Shown here piece after piece: positions 47,831-59,800 of a DNA stretch of 64,000 nt. Location of the stretch: positions 9,772,543 through 9,836,542 of the forward strand of contig NC_049985.1 in assembly GCF_000003815.2 (NCBI RefSeq), given 5' to 3'. The DNA comes from Branchiostoma floridae (Eukaryota; Chordata; Leptocardii; Amphioxiformes; Branchiostomatidae). Position 1 is the stretch's first letter; each line of letters opens with the position of its first letter. The translations under genes and the position numbers were made by a program. The notes below the pieces were generated by a model. The model ran no database searches, was not told the origin of the DNA, and saw nothing but the letters and a program-made list of their open reading frames with translations.

Positions 47831-50209
47831 TAAGTATACAACAGATGCTTGACCCAAAGTTTAGACTGCTGGATTTTCCTCTTGGGTTGCCAAGGGAAGC
47901 AGTTTTAATTGGTCAAGCATAGGCTGAATCTTTACAGTAAACATAGCACTTCATTTGCAACTCAGGCAGGCTCTCTAAGCTGTGCAGTCTCTAATCTCAA
48001 AGCAGATGTTGATTTGCGGGATAGCCAGAGAAGCCAAACAGTCAGGAAACGTTGTGCTTTTTTTACCCCAAAATCCAATTCGAGATTAATCAGTCATAAC
48101 TATAGGACCTGGACAAATAATTGCTCTGAAGACTTATGATCATCATAAAACAAAAGAGTATCTTACAAACTGCGCAATCACAAATCAAATATTTCACCAA
48201 GCTGCATCACTTCTATTTCTAGTGAAAAGGATAATACATATTAATATTCAACTAAAGTAGATCTATACTCTTATGACTTTATGATAAATTATGTCATTCC
48301 ATCATAGAAAGCAACCTGATAAAGAGACACGAGCCAAAGGATATTAATACTTAATACATGATAAAAAGCTTGACCTAATTCAAGAATAAATCAGGGGCCC
48401 AGACAGCACAAAAATAAGCGATGCCACTGCTTAAGTGCCACCATGCATAAGTCACACTGAGTCTTACAGCCTGTGCTGTAACTAGTGTAAGCCAAAGACG
48501 TAAACTACACCATCTTTATGGGATTAGAAGTAAATTGCACTCTACTCAGTACGACCTCTCCCATCCATTACCAGCATCTTGAGAGTGTCTCCTAAGCCTG
48601 TCTTCCTGTTCTTAGACATCTCTTGAGAATGTCTTCCTGTTGTAAGAGCTGACAATGACAGATCATCAGCTTACATGTATAAGCTGTGCTGTGGCAGGAG
48701 GGTGTTTGAGTGGGTCCTCTCTACTGTAGGCCAGAGAAGTGGCAAACAGAAACAGTTTGCTGCTCACAGCCTGTCCAAGGTTTGCACAGCTTTTTCCTGC
48801 CAAGTGACCAGGCATACTAGCCAGGTACCCAACCATGTCCCGGCTTAAGGAAGACTTCCAGCTTCAAAGTCCCTTCAGGTGTTTCCTGCCTCAAAATTAG
48901 GCCACTAAAATTTGATTTGCTTGTTCTCAGGTTAGACATCATAAAGCATAATTTTTTGGTACTTAGGTTCAGACGTTTTCAACTTCAGGAAGTAAATATA
49001 GTCAAATTCAAGTTTACTTCCCTCTTACTAAAGGAAGAATATCTGATAGCTTAGGAAACACATTGGTGTACCCTAAAGAAATCCACTTCATTCAACACAC
49101 ACATACACACTCACAGAGCTTCCCTGTTCTATTCCTGTCACCCACATGCATATAAAGTACTATAGCCTGTCATTACCACAATCAAAAGGATAGATGGGTA
49201 TTGACATCAGGATCCACCTGTATGTCATCACTAATCCCAAGACATGCTCCCGGTATTACTATTAGGCCTAAAGCCTGCTGATGTTATGTTATAATGACAA
49301 TAGAATGGAGGCACTAGCTATTCTTTGTCCAAATGACCAGCTATAGAGGCTAGAAACAATTCCTGACATATGCCTTCCACAAACACTGGATTATCTTTGT
49401 ATAAACATATTCCATATAGTTGTGTTGATTTCATCCTCCGTGAAATTACACACAGGCCTGTATGTTTACTCTTGGGATCAAGGGAGCAGTAAGTACCCTA
49501 CAGGACCAGGAGACAGAAGGCAAGGTGGTCTTGTGGGCTGGACTTTGAATCCCTAGGACTAGGACTCAGTACTGAGGTAGGAGGCCAAAATTTTGTGCCC
49601 TTGGGAAAGGCACTAAATACACCCTTTCCCACCACCATCCACCACAATCTAGCCCCGAGAAATAATTTCATCAGCCCTCACCATAGAATATTTACGGACT
49701 CATTCCCAAAGCCACAATTTCCCAGTTAATTAACTACAGCGACAGACTGTTAACTTTCAATTTGGCTTATTTATGACTGCTACAGGGCCTTGAGAGGATA
49801 ATTAAAATTGATCATACTATCAACAGTTGATTAGTAGCTCCTCCCTCTGCTATTGATTAAGTGATTAACTGTGAGCATGGCCAATTTATGCCAATGTCAA
49901 GGCTGATTGGCCATGCAAACCACCATAAGACAGCCTCATGTGCCAGCAAAGATATGAAACACACCTGAATCAACATGCTTTATGTTTAATATGTAGGACT
50001 GTAACATGATTGATACATTCAGGATTGTACCAACCACCCTGGCTTCCTGTGTGTGAGGGAGTGTTTTACACGAAACAGGTGGCAAGAATGAATGTGACCT
50101 TGACAGACTGAAATTCTTAGGCATGTGGTAGCAGTTACAGGGGATATTTCCTCTGCAACTATTGCCAAGTTGGGGACAACTGTCTATCACTTAGCCTGGC
50201 TCAATCTAA

Positions 50210-50403
50210 GGCAACGCCAATTCATTTCCATGGTTCAAAAATATTTCATATAAAAAATGATGCAAGAGGGCAAGGTGAAAACTGAGGCGATGGAAGGAAA
50301 TTTTATCCATATTCACCTAGTGTGTATCAAGGACTCTTCATGAATAATGACATTGAAGTTCATTGTGTTTTTTCAATCCGAGAACAAGTGCAATTGATTT
50401 GGC
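50210..50403. mobile_element. MITE of the GCCACACC family, copy 4 (diverged)
   Basis: Left arm GGCAACGCCAATTCATTTCC then ATGGTTC; right arm reverse-complemented GCCAAATCAATTGCACTTGT then TCTCGG. Weak but in the same layout and size (194 bp) as the other copies. Confidence 0.4.
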
Positions 50404-50783
50404 TTACCGATGAATGTTGAAAGTGGCCCAAGTGTTTCAGATCCCTTGACCCAAGGAGGCAGATACCTCTTTTATCCTAAACTTTCCATTTCATAGACTG
50501 GAGTGTTCTCTTGCACAAAGCACAAGCATGGTTGCACCTACTGAGCACCTGGCATTTGCATACCATCTCTTACTTTGAAGCAGTAATCGTATAGATGTTC
50601 CAGGCAACAATTTCACAGTGCCTGTTTAAGCAATGGGACTATGTTGCTTATACTATTGTGCATGGGACAATATAGCTCTGGCCGTCTCTACATATAAACC
50701 TGTGGCCATTGTGACCACGTTTTAGGTAGTCCTTAGATAATTCTTCCCTTTCACATAAGCACTAAGAATCCATTTTGACCACC

Positions 50784-51988
50784 CAGGGCTTTAGCCAGCG
50801 TCCGTTTTTCCGTCAATTGACGGAAATTTGCTGCGTGTGACGGAAAAAAATTTCAACCAATTCGTCAACCTTGACGGAAAAAAAATCGTTGATTGAAGCA
50901 AGGAGGCCAAGTTGAAAAGAGGGAAGCTACGGCTTGGGGACGCCCGGACAGCCCATTGTCGGAAAGCCACACACTGTTTGTTTTGCTATTGTCATGATTG
51001 TTGACGATTGTGTGTTGGCACCCTTTCGCATACGATAATCTCATTAAAAACCCGTTTTTCAAGGTCTCACTCCAAGAACAGTGCATTCTACGAACTTTGT
51101 TTGGAATCTTGACACTCATCAAAGCCTAACTTGTACGCTAGCGTGCCGGGGCTGGCCGTACAAATTATTTTCGCTCGCCCAGCTGCGCCGCTTGCGACAA
51201 CGCAAGGTGCCAGTCGCAGCTAAAAGAACCGGCACCGGAGCATGCTATCCACAAATAGTTTGATCAAAAACATAATCTTTAGGATCAAAAATGTTGCATG
51301 GTTCTCTTCAGCGGGAATTTTGTTTTTGTTTTGACGAGAAAACGCTAAATTATTTTGCAGCGACACAGATGAGATACCCACGCCACGTTGTTGTTGGCAC
51401 ACTTCCGGGTTAATTGAACGCCAAAATTCCCCCAAATGCACCATAAATCCGTATATGAATGCATGTTTTCTCAAAAGAGTCTTTGACTAATTGTGTTCTT
51501 AACTAGAAAATTGTCGTGTAATAGAAGAATATAGCGTTCTCCGGCCTTTACAAATGTAACATTTTCAAACAAATAAAATATTTGAACGCTGGTGCGCGCG
51601 GTGCATCGTGGGTCGGTATCCATAGCTTTACCAATCAGAGCGCGGGATCTGAGGAGACGCCCCTCCAGATGTTACGATCAACCAATCAACAGTGCGTATT
51701 GAGAATGTAATGTTAGATTTGCATACCCCGCGAGTTGATTTTAGCGCCGTGTTTTTGCGGGGAAGAAAACGCAAAGAAACGATGTTTTACTGTTCACATT
51801 ATTACAAAACGTCAGCGTGGTGACATATTTTCTCCCAATGGCAACATTTATATCGGACGAGGTAGACATTTTTGCAGTCAATGACGGAAATTTTTACGCG
51901 ATGACGGAAAAAAAAAGATTCTTGACAGGAATTTTCCGTCAATGGGAATTGGCTGACGGAAAAAAATCTCGAGCTGGCTAAAGCCCTG
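50784..51988. mobile_element. Non-autonomous hAT element (1205 bp)
   Basis: Perfect 16-bp inverted ends CAGGGCTTTAGCCAGC, flanked by a perfect 8-bp duplication TGACCACC at 50776-50783 and 51989-51996: a hAT insertion. Subterminal regions carry repeated TGACGG/CCGTCA motifs at both ends, including the TTCCGTCAATTGACGGAA palindrome, probably transposase-binding sites. There is no long transposase frame. The interior (about 51130-51870) is GC-rich and includes CCAATCAGAGCGCGGG, unlike the surrounding intron. The 340-bp copy at 18670-19009 shares only the outer parts. Confidence 0.93.
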
Positions 51989-54205
51989 TGACCACCTCAC
52001 CTGTCCACATGGACCAGATTTTGTTGCCCCCCCCCCCTTGCCTTCTTGAGTAGGTTTGGCTTATCAACAGTGAAGTAAAAATGACATAGCTAAGTGTATT
52101 CCAACTGGAACATTTCAGAAATTCAGCTCTTCCATGTCATGATCGGTTGAAACATTTTGCCTGCAAGGAATGTTTGGCACAGGAAACTATGCTTGTCGAG
52201 GTCCAGTGAGGAACTTCTTCATCCAAAACATTATCAACACTCAATGCTGTTGGTTTAGGTCACCAACTTGCCATAAATAGAAACCGTTCCCCCTTTTCAT
52301 AGTCCACTAAAGTTTTGACAAAGCACAAGAGTCCAAGTTCACTTCCCGTAAATAAAGTCTTTTTTGACGCAAGTTCGAGGTTCTCAGTATGCGTCCCTTG
52401 TACTATATAAAATGGTGGAACAGATGTGTTTCCTGTGAACACAGAGTAATGAGTTGGGTGCTGAGCTGTTGCTATGGGAACACGTTGGCATGGTAACTTC
52501 ACTTTGGCTGCTCCTTTCCTTTATTCACACACCAATTACTTCAAAGCAACAATCAGACTTTTCAACTTTGCCTCCATGGAAGGAAGCTATGTCGGCATCT
52601 GCGTCCATTCAGGGGGGAAGCTTACTGCTCTGGTGAACAGAGCGAGCCCTGGGGTCAGAGTGAACCAGGTTAAGCTACTACAGATGAGAAACAGGCTTGT
52701 TCTTACATAACCTTCAACTTAAAGTTAACTGTTCCAAGTTAAACTGGCCCCCTGAGGCCATGGGAAGAATCCCTGAAACTCCAGACTGCAAAACTAGTAC
52801 TAGTGTAGAGATTATGAAACTGTATTCAGCAGCCAATGAGCGACCAAAAAATCATTGGTCATTCAGAGGTCTTTGAATTTAACGAGCATTTACTGAAAGG
52901 ACATTGAGAGATCTGTTAAACTCTTGGATGCTCAACAGTTAGAAGGTCGAGTGCTACTCATCACAGGAAGAGTAATGGTCCCAGGGGACAAGGTGTCCTT
53001 CATCATCATCACTCCCCATGGATTCCTGGGATATCCCACATACCCCCTCCTCCACCCTGCCTCCTCCCAACTCTGTATGACAGCAGCTAAACATAAATCA
53101 CTAGCCAACTTGACCATGCTTCTGAGCCAGGCAACCAGACAGACAAGGAAGGTAGTACAGTACGGTCACAACTGCCCAAGAAGGCCACTCAGGAAACTGA
53201 TCTATGTTCTGGTCTATGCAATGCTTGCGTCAACAGGAAAAAGGTGGCCACATCGGCCAGGTGGTCCTTTTGTAGAGGTGGCTACTTGTACAGGTTTGAC
53301 AATTTTAAAATACGTCAAAAAGGTTGGAATTCTATGTCTACATGTGAGGTAGGCAATGTTTGTGTAAGAAGTACATTAATACCAAAAGCAAGGTATACTT
53401 AATTAAGCTTATATTGGCCATCACAGCAATAAAAACCAACTAAGATTCCCCAACAACAAAGGCACATCATATATCATCCTTGTGCTAAATGAATGCTGAT
53501 TGTAAGATAATAGACTTGTGGTAAGATATGGGACCTTTGACCCTGAGACCACAGGAGATAGCGCCGGTAACTGGGCAGCCAGGGATGGGCCCAGCTATGG
53601 CGACTGGCAATATTGTCACTGATGCCTGTCACACCAAGAATAGACCATGTCAACTATGTGGCAACTGATAAGGCTTGTTTGCAAAAATCCATGGATTCAG
53701 GGAGAGGGAGTTTGGAGGAAGAGTATACAGCATGTGTGTTCTGCCTCCAAGAGATGCTCAACTCCAATTTTTATACTATATTAGGACCCTACTTGGCACA
53801 AGATCAAGATGAGATAAAGTACATGTAGTAGGTAACATTCTCAATCTCAAACACAGCTACTGGAAATCTTTTTGGCTTCTGACCAAGGAGCATTCCTAGA
53901 TGACCATAAAGATGGGAATTTGTATCTGATAACTGGTATTTAGCAATTAAATCACATACCCTCTATGATGATAGCAAGAAGAAGCATTAAGTAACAAAAT
54001 GGGTGGTCCTTGTATTCAAGTCAATACTACACAAGTTACAGGCCAGTGGCTACTATCCTGGTATACATCCCTATTTCCTGTCATTTTCATGTGTATCATC
54101 ACAAGTATTCAAACCTATGTGCAAACCAACAACACAGAAGCTTGTAGCTGGGGTAATGTAAGTCTACCAATTGAAGTTTCTGCATCAACTTGACCTATAA
54201 CCCAC

Positions 54206-54330
54206 CTCCATGAGATGTACTTGCCGCCATATTCCAACTCGTCCTGAAGGTCATGGTTCCCAAGGTGATAAGAGGTTCCACCGCTAAGGGTCAACCTTCG
54301 GAATATTTTCTTCACCTTCTTCATTTTCAT
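54206..54330 (-). CDS. Candidate PDZ-less first exon of Shroom
   Basis: Opens with MKMKKVKKIFRRLTLSGG and ends DELEYGGKYISW followed by AG and a GTGGGT donor at 54205. It ends in phase 2, exactly what the exon at 46649 needs, giving [12 protein letters not shown]. With this start the Shroom protein would be 1893 aa and would lack a PDZ domain, a form also known from vertebrate Shroom genes. The first ATG has a weak context; the second, two codons on, has A at -3. There is no independent homology and the upstream region shows no clear promoter, so this is a phase-supported prediction. It could instead be an internal exon. Confidence 0.45.
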
Positions 54331-56460
54331 AAGCCTTGTGGAAAACTCTGTTATCCTTATGGAAAAGTTTGCTAATGTTGGTGGCAATGTCTATCACAAC
54401 ATTTGAGTTTCCATCCAACACGCAAGAGTCTTGCCTTTGATATTCAGCTCCACAACAACAACAGTCTCCAGGCAGTTGTGTTTGATCAGCAGGAGGATAA
54501 GCTGCAACCAGTCCAAGCAGAACAGACCTGTGTTGTGACTGTTGCAGGTGGTGCTGCCGAGATGGGTACAGTCCCCCTAAACCCACTTTACAACAGGATG
54601 GCAACACTTGATGAAAATACCTTCTGTGCAGGAAAGATGTTTTGCAGGCTTTCCTCACCAGCAGTCACAAATCTGTGTTATCTTTTAAGATGAAGCCTGA
54701 GGGATGGCACCACCAAATGTTTGCGATGTCCCCTCCAGCTGTCTCCTGGTCAGTTTGCTTTAGTCCATGTCGACATCTTTATCTATTGGTTTACCTGTCC
54801 GGAAGTTTGCTGTCTTCCTCAGGATGGTTGGAAGTAGAGTCTGCGATGTGTTTTCAGGTGTGCAACACACAATATCCAATCATCAAGCAGAAAACAAGTA
54901 TATGACAGGAGAAGTCCACCGTTAGCACAACACTGGCGGTATCCGTTACAACTTTTCCTCCAGAAAAAAATATAATCCGTACCTACCAGTTGCAACTGTA
55001 CATACAGTAGACAACTGAGTATCTGAGGATATTGCACCTCAAGGAAATATGGCAGTGCTAGTAAACCATTTGCTGACTTTGGAATGGGTCAATAGCACCT
55101 GTTGTCCCTGATAATATTTGTCCCCAGTCAAAAGGGCATGTGAAAAGATGGCCTGACCTGTGTTTTAAACAACAAGTGTTTGTCCAAAACATACAGTAGA
55201 CATTTTTCTGGACTTTGCATAGCATCAATTGTCCTCCATATCAGTCTTTGAGTCCCTCCATATTAAACATGTCCTAGGTTCTGCCTTGGCTGGCCCAAAA
55301 GATTGAGTACAATAGCCGATTCTTCCGGACCAACGTGTCAGTCCGAAGTAATAAACAGCAACCTGTTACACAGGGTCTCTTCTTCTGTTGTGATTGCTCT
55401 GATCTCCGTGGTTACCATATCCTGGTGTGACACAGCTGGTGCAGAGGAGGTTGAATCTTCTTTCATTGGACGGGTAGACACACAATTGCTGAAGATTGAC
55501 GTTCCACGAAAACCTCACATCTCTTGCACAGTTTTCCGTCCATTACGAGCACTGTAGAATACTTGTCGAATGCATCTTCACGCAATACTGGATGAGCAAG
55601 ACATCAGTTCATGAGAAGTCAGGCGAAGCAAGAATAAGACTAGAAACATTTGGTGATGTGCATCAGCAACTGTTAAATATTCCACTGTAGTCATGCTAGA
55701 TCTGAAAATAGAAATCTGGGAAGTTTCTGTCACCCACGAGTTATGCTTCAACACCCGCCTACAAAATATTTTGCATCGACAGGGGAAGGAGAGTCAGTGG
55801 GCTCAAGTTTGCTTTTGAGGAGTCTTCTGGCCACGCAAGTCCGACAGAATCCTTCAAATGCAGCCCCAGAAGTTGAAAGGACAGCAGTGAAAGGCTCAAT
55901 CTTCAGTAGGCACAACAAGCATTAAGAAGCAAACAGATCTATGAAGGTCTACATTGTACCTTCACTAGCAGGATTTGTAAGATGCATCTTTTACAGAGCT
56001 GGAGTGAAAAACCAAGTACTGCAACAAGCACTGTCTCTAGAACTGTTTCAACTGCTGTCGGCTTCATAAACTGTCATAGAACATTCCACAGTCAAGTCAG
56101 TTGTCGTCCTTGGGCTGATAGGTAAATGGTTTGCCAACTGGAAGAATCCAAGGTTGAAAAACACAGTGAATGAGGAGGCGGCTCAAGTCCAATAAAGCCT
56201 GTCTTGATGACTCTTTTGATTGCTGTCAGTTTCACAAACTGTCAGTGAATACTGAATACAGACAAACAAGTCAGTTGTCATCCTTGGGCTGTTCAGTAAA
56301 TGACATGGAATGGAAGCATCCAAAGGGAAAACAACATCCTGCATAGACCCAAGGGAGTTAGCAGGATGACTTTCAAAATCAAATCCAAGATGGCTTGCGT
56401 GCTGTTTCGACTGCCGAGCTTCAAACACTGTCAGTAAGCATTCCGCAGGCAGCTCACTTG
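54331..56460. other. Region upstream of the candidate Shroom first exon
   Basis: No supported gene. The overlapping frames at 54403-54693 (plus) and 54658-54284 (minus) start at non-ATG codons and have no family signature. From about 56020 the region holds the decayed copies of the terminal exon described separately. Confidence 0.4.
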
Positions 56461-56480
56461 TTAATTATCCTCCAGCTCGT
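56020..56480 (-). repeat. Tandem decayed copies of the terminal exon's 3' end
   Basis: Three similar units with a period of about 170-190 bp: the true exon end at about 56420-56530, a copy at about 56220-56340 and another at about 56050-56160. Each has CTGTCAGT/CTGTCATA-type sequence, then a TTGTCxTCCTTGGGCTG-like block equivalent to the ELEDN-stop region, then GTAAATG. Frames are shifted in the copies, though each keeps a DDN-stop-like end. Confidence 0.6.
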
Positions 56481-56882
56481 CAGTAAATGATTTGCCGGTG
56501 ACGGAAGTATCCACTGAGAAAACCACCCTGTTCACAGGCAGTAGTTTTGACAAAAGTCCAGTATAAGTAGCCAGATGAATGTAGCTCCCTTTAAATGTGA
56601 TTAGGTTGAGCAATCCAGGCTGTCCGTCCAGGCTGTCAGGGAGAGAGGGTAAAACCATGGCTGTCCACCTTGCTGTCTCCGACATGTACAGACCACCACC
56701 GTGACAAGTGGCGCGCAAACCTTTGAAACCAGGTGTTTGCCGAGGCACGGCTTCAGTCCAGGCACCAACACGGGACCATAAAGCCTCCTCATTACCTTCC
56801 GTGGTAGGCAAATAGACGTGAAGTCCCACACTTGGGCTGGCCATGCTTTTCAGTGCCTGATCAACTGTGTTCTGGTGAACAA
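56461..56882 (-). CDS. Unidentified terminal exon (about 140 codons)
   Basis: I do not recognise the family. A TTTTAG acceptor after a T-rich tract (56884-56883) opens a frame of 140 codons with two leading bases, ending in TAA at 56463-56461. The product includes SVGLHVYLPTTEGNEEALW, GLRATCHGGGLYMSETARWT, LITFKGSYIHLATYTGLLSK and ends SFTDELEDN. The mix of hydrophobic strands with conserved-looking Gly, Trp and Tyr suggests a folded beta-rich domain. Upstream exons would be to the right and were not found. There is an internal ATG (ALKSMASPSVG) which could start a shorter single-exon product. Two decayed copies of the last ~60 bp of this exon lie just downstream. Confidence 0.5.
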
Positions 56883-59800
56883 CTAAAACACATGAAAACG
56901 ACCCAATTCTGTTCTTCTGGGATGTTACAAATATCAAAGGAAATCATTATGTTTGAGTGCCTTAACATATATACCCATGCACTGCAGAATGTTCCGACAA
57001 CAAACATGCAGATGTGAGGGCAACAAACAAATAGGATAAAGGGTGCATAAATCTTGCATATTAAACATTGGTGAACTGCATATACTGCTTTTCCTTGCCA
57101 TATTGGACTATGTAAAATTTGCTGAACATGAGTCACATTTCACAATTCCAATAGATAAAATTAAATATTTAGAATTTATTCATGTGGTTAATCAAATATG
57201 CTCTATAAAAGTTATAACATGGCCAGCCCTTCATAAAAGAGAAAAGCAAAACAGGAACTAGAAAAAACAGGACTATGAGTATGAGTATGACATGCAACGA
57301 TATGATATAAAATGTAATTGTGAGCAAACGTTTCGGGTAAAAAAGGCCTTGACATATTTCACTTGAATGGATAATTTGACTAACTTCTTTTGCATTCATC
57401 TTTGAGCCCTTTGATGTCATTAGGCTTCACACACCCATTTCAGGGGTCATTTTCCTGTGGTTGACTAATTTTATTAAATCTGGTGTACCACAATAGTAAG
57501 AGCACCTACCGTATACATTGTGCAGAACAGAAACACACTGTACAAGCGCTAATAAAATTCTTTGTCATCATCAGGATCATTTTACATCTCAAATCAAACA
57601 ATCTCACAACTTTGTCAAATTTATTTTGTGAACCCTGGAAAGGTAGAAGTTTCCTTGCTGCTGTTTCTGTTGCAAGGTTTTGAGGGTACAGTATATGGAA
57701 AGGCCAAAAGGGTGTTTTTCACTTCACTCATTGGTCTCTGAGTAATGGGAGGGAAGGCATTCCTGAAAGTCTGTGATGTCTCCAAGAATTTGTCACAACG
57801 CACCGGGTCTTAAAGTTATACATGAGGGTGTTGGGTTCTTCAACATGTAGGGGATTGACTCAAGTTGAGTCTTTGTCATCTAAGGTTTCCACACAAGATG
57901 CCGATGGCCGAAGGCTTCACATCCTGGAGAGGACAACCTGATCATTTAAATAGCGGTTGACCTCAGTGTGTGCTGGCCATAATGAAACGTGTCTGGATTG
58001 AAAGCTGATCAGCCAGTGGGGGCATCTACCTTGGAAAGGCAGGCACGGGCAGGTGGCAGGTAAACAGACCTGCCTGTTTGTTGTTGTTCAGGGGTCCCAG
58101 ATAGCATATACAAAAGGTCAGGCCTGTCAGTAGCTGCCCATCCCATAGCTATGCAAGTCTAGGTGTTCTAAGTACCTGAGGACTGCATATCCTGGTCACC
58201 AACCTTTTTGAACCCAGGTTACCCTGCAGGTCGCCACCAGAGGCAGCTGGCCTAGTTAGTGCACATCAGGCATTTTGATGAGGCCCAAGATATGATTACT
58301 GGGATGTCTGTGCCCTCAACATCCCTGTAGTACACTAACTAGCATGACTAAGAGTAAGATGGACCTAAGAACTATTTCAAAGTAATATCAGCTTAAGAAA
58401 GCTCATCACCTGTGCATCACCATCCTTCTGAAGAGAATATCAATTAAGGGGAAACAACTGATGAGAAATGAAATTCATGTGCAGAACCATCATTTAAATT
58501 GTGAATCATATAAACAGTGAATAGATTAAACCAAACCTATTGGAAGCTGGTTGAGGTCAATATCCCGCATGCAATTTGGTACTACATGTAGTAGTAGTTG
58601 TGTGATCAAAGTACACCTGCAAGCTTATACAACAGGCTTGCAAACAGGACCTGGACATGAAACCAGTGTGATACAATCTTACCACATCCCTCTAAAGCCT
58701 AAGCTGCAGGAATGCCATGCACCAAAAGCAGATAACTCAATCACAGACAAACATTTCGGTGGGATCAATGTTTTATATCAATAAAGCTTCAGGAATCGGT
58801 GGAATGCACTTTATTGCCAATGTGTCTGTCTGCATTCCGATGAACAATGAAACAGACTTGTGCACAGCACCTGTACCTATATGGCTTAGGTAAGACCATT
58901 TCCTTTATCTAAATACTAGTCTTTCCAAAAACATACACACAGAAAAAGGCATATCTTATGGGACAACATCAAAATCACACGATGGTACTGCATGGTAAAA
59001 GACAACAGGCTGTATACGCCAAATACTTTTCACTCAGACTTAGATGATGCATGCTTCACAGGTAACAATTGTTTGAGCGAGATGCATTTTTCCCCAAAGT
59101 CAAAGAAATCCACCAATACAATGTCATGTTCAGTTAAAAGGTATAATTGCTTCCAAGGTGGAATGTCACTGTCTCAGGTACCATAGCCCACCATTGTGAC
59201 CCAATTACACACCTGGGGTGAATGACCTGGTCTGGAGAACATGTCAAGAATCCAAAGAGGAAAAATACAAGACTCATAGATAGAGAAGCTTATCACAAGT
59301 TATATTCTAAACTTTTCATTTCGTATGAGAAAAAAGAACAGTAGCCAACATGGGAAAAGAATGCGACTAAAATAACAATTTCCAAATAATGATCTTAACA
59401 CGACGTGAAATCAGACAGGGGTCGAACTGAATATCACCTCCCTTACCTTTTTTCGTCAACAACAAAAATGGCCACTCTAATAATGCAAAAAGACGAGAAT
59501 TTCTTTTTCCAGCAAATGGGTAATACTGTTCAACGTATAAAACACATTGTAGCCCATATGATGTAATAGGGCATTCCTCAGTAGCCAGTAAACAGTTGCA
59601 CAGTCCTTCCTGTGGTGGCTTGTGAAGATAACTTATCAAACAAACAGCTACGCTAAGGACCCCCTGGGATCTTACCTTACACATTACGTCACTCTCACAT
59701 GATATATTGTTTGTTTTGTTGCATTTTTCAGGACTAAATGTTTGGCATTTTTCTGTGGCAAGCAAAACTGAAAGCCTTATCATTTTCACCCTTGGATTCT

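Larger units (their letters stand above)
46650..54205. other. Shroom intron upstream of exon 46649
   Basis: A 7.5-kb stretch with no further Shroom exon; in particular no PDZ signature (such as WGFTLKGG) on the minus strand. It contains two MITEs and the 1205-bp hAT element. An unrelated C-run lies near 52027-52039. Confidence 0.5.

Noticed and set aside
54284-54693. Overlapping frames, plus 54403-54693 and minus 54658-54284
   Set aside because: Non-ATG starts, no family signature; part of the minus region is better explained by the candidate Shroom exon in another frame.
59367-59789. 140-codon minus-strand frame with two LLATEEC/LLATEKC strings
   Set aside because: Non-ATG start and no recognisable domain; the repeated string is short and the region is otherwise intron-like.
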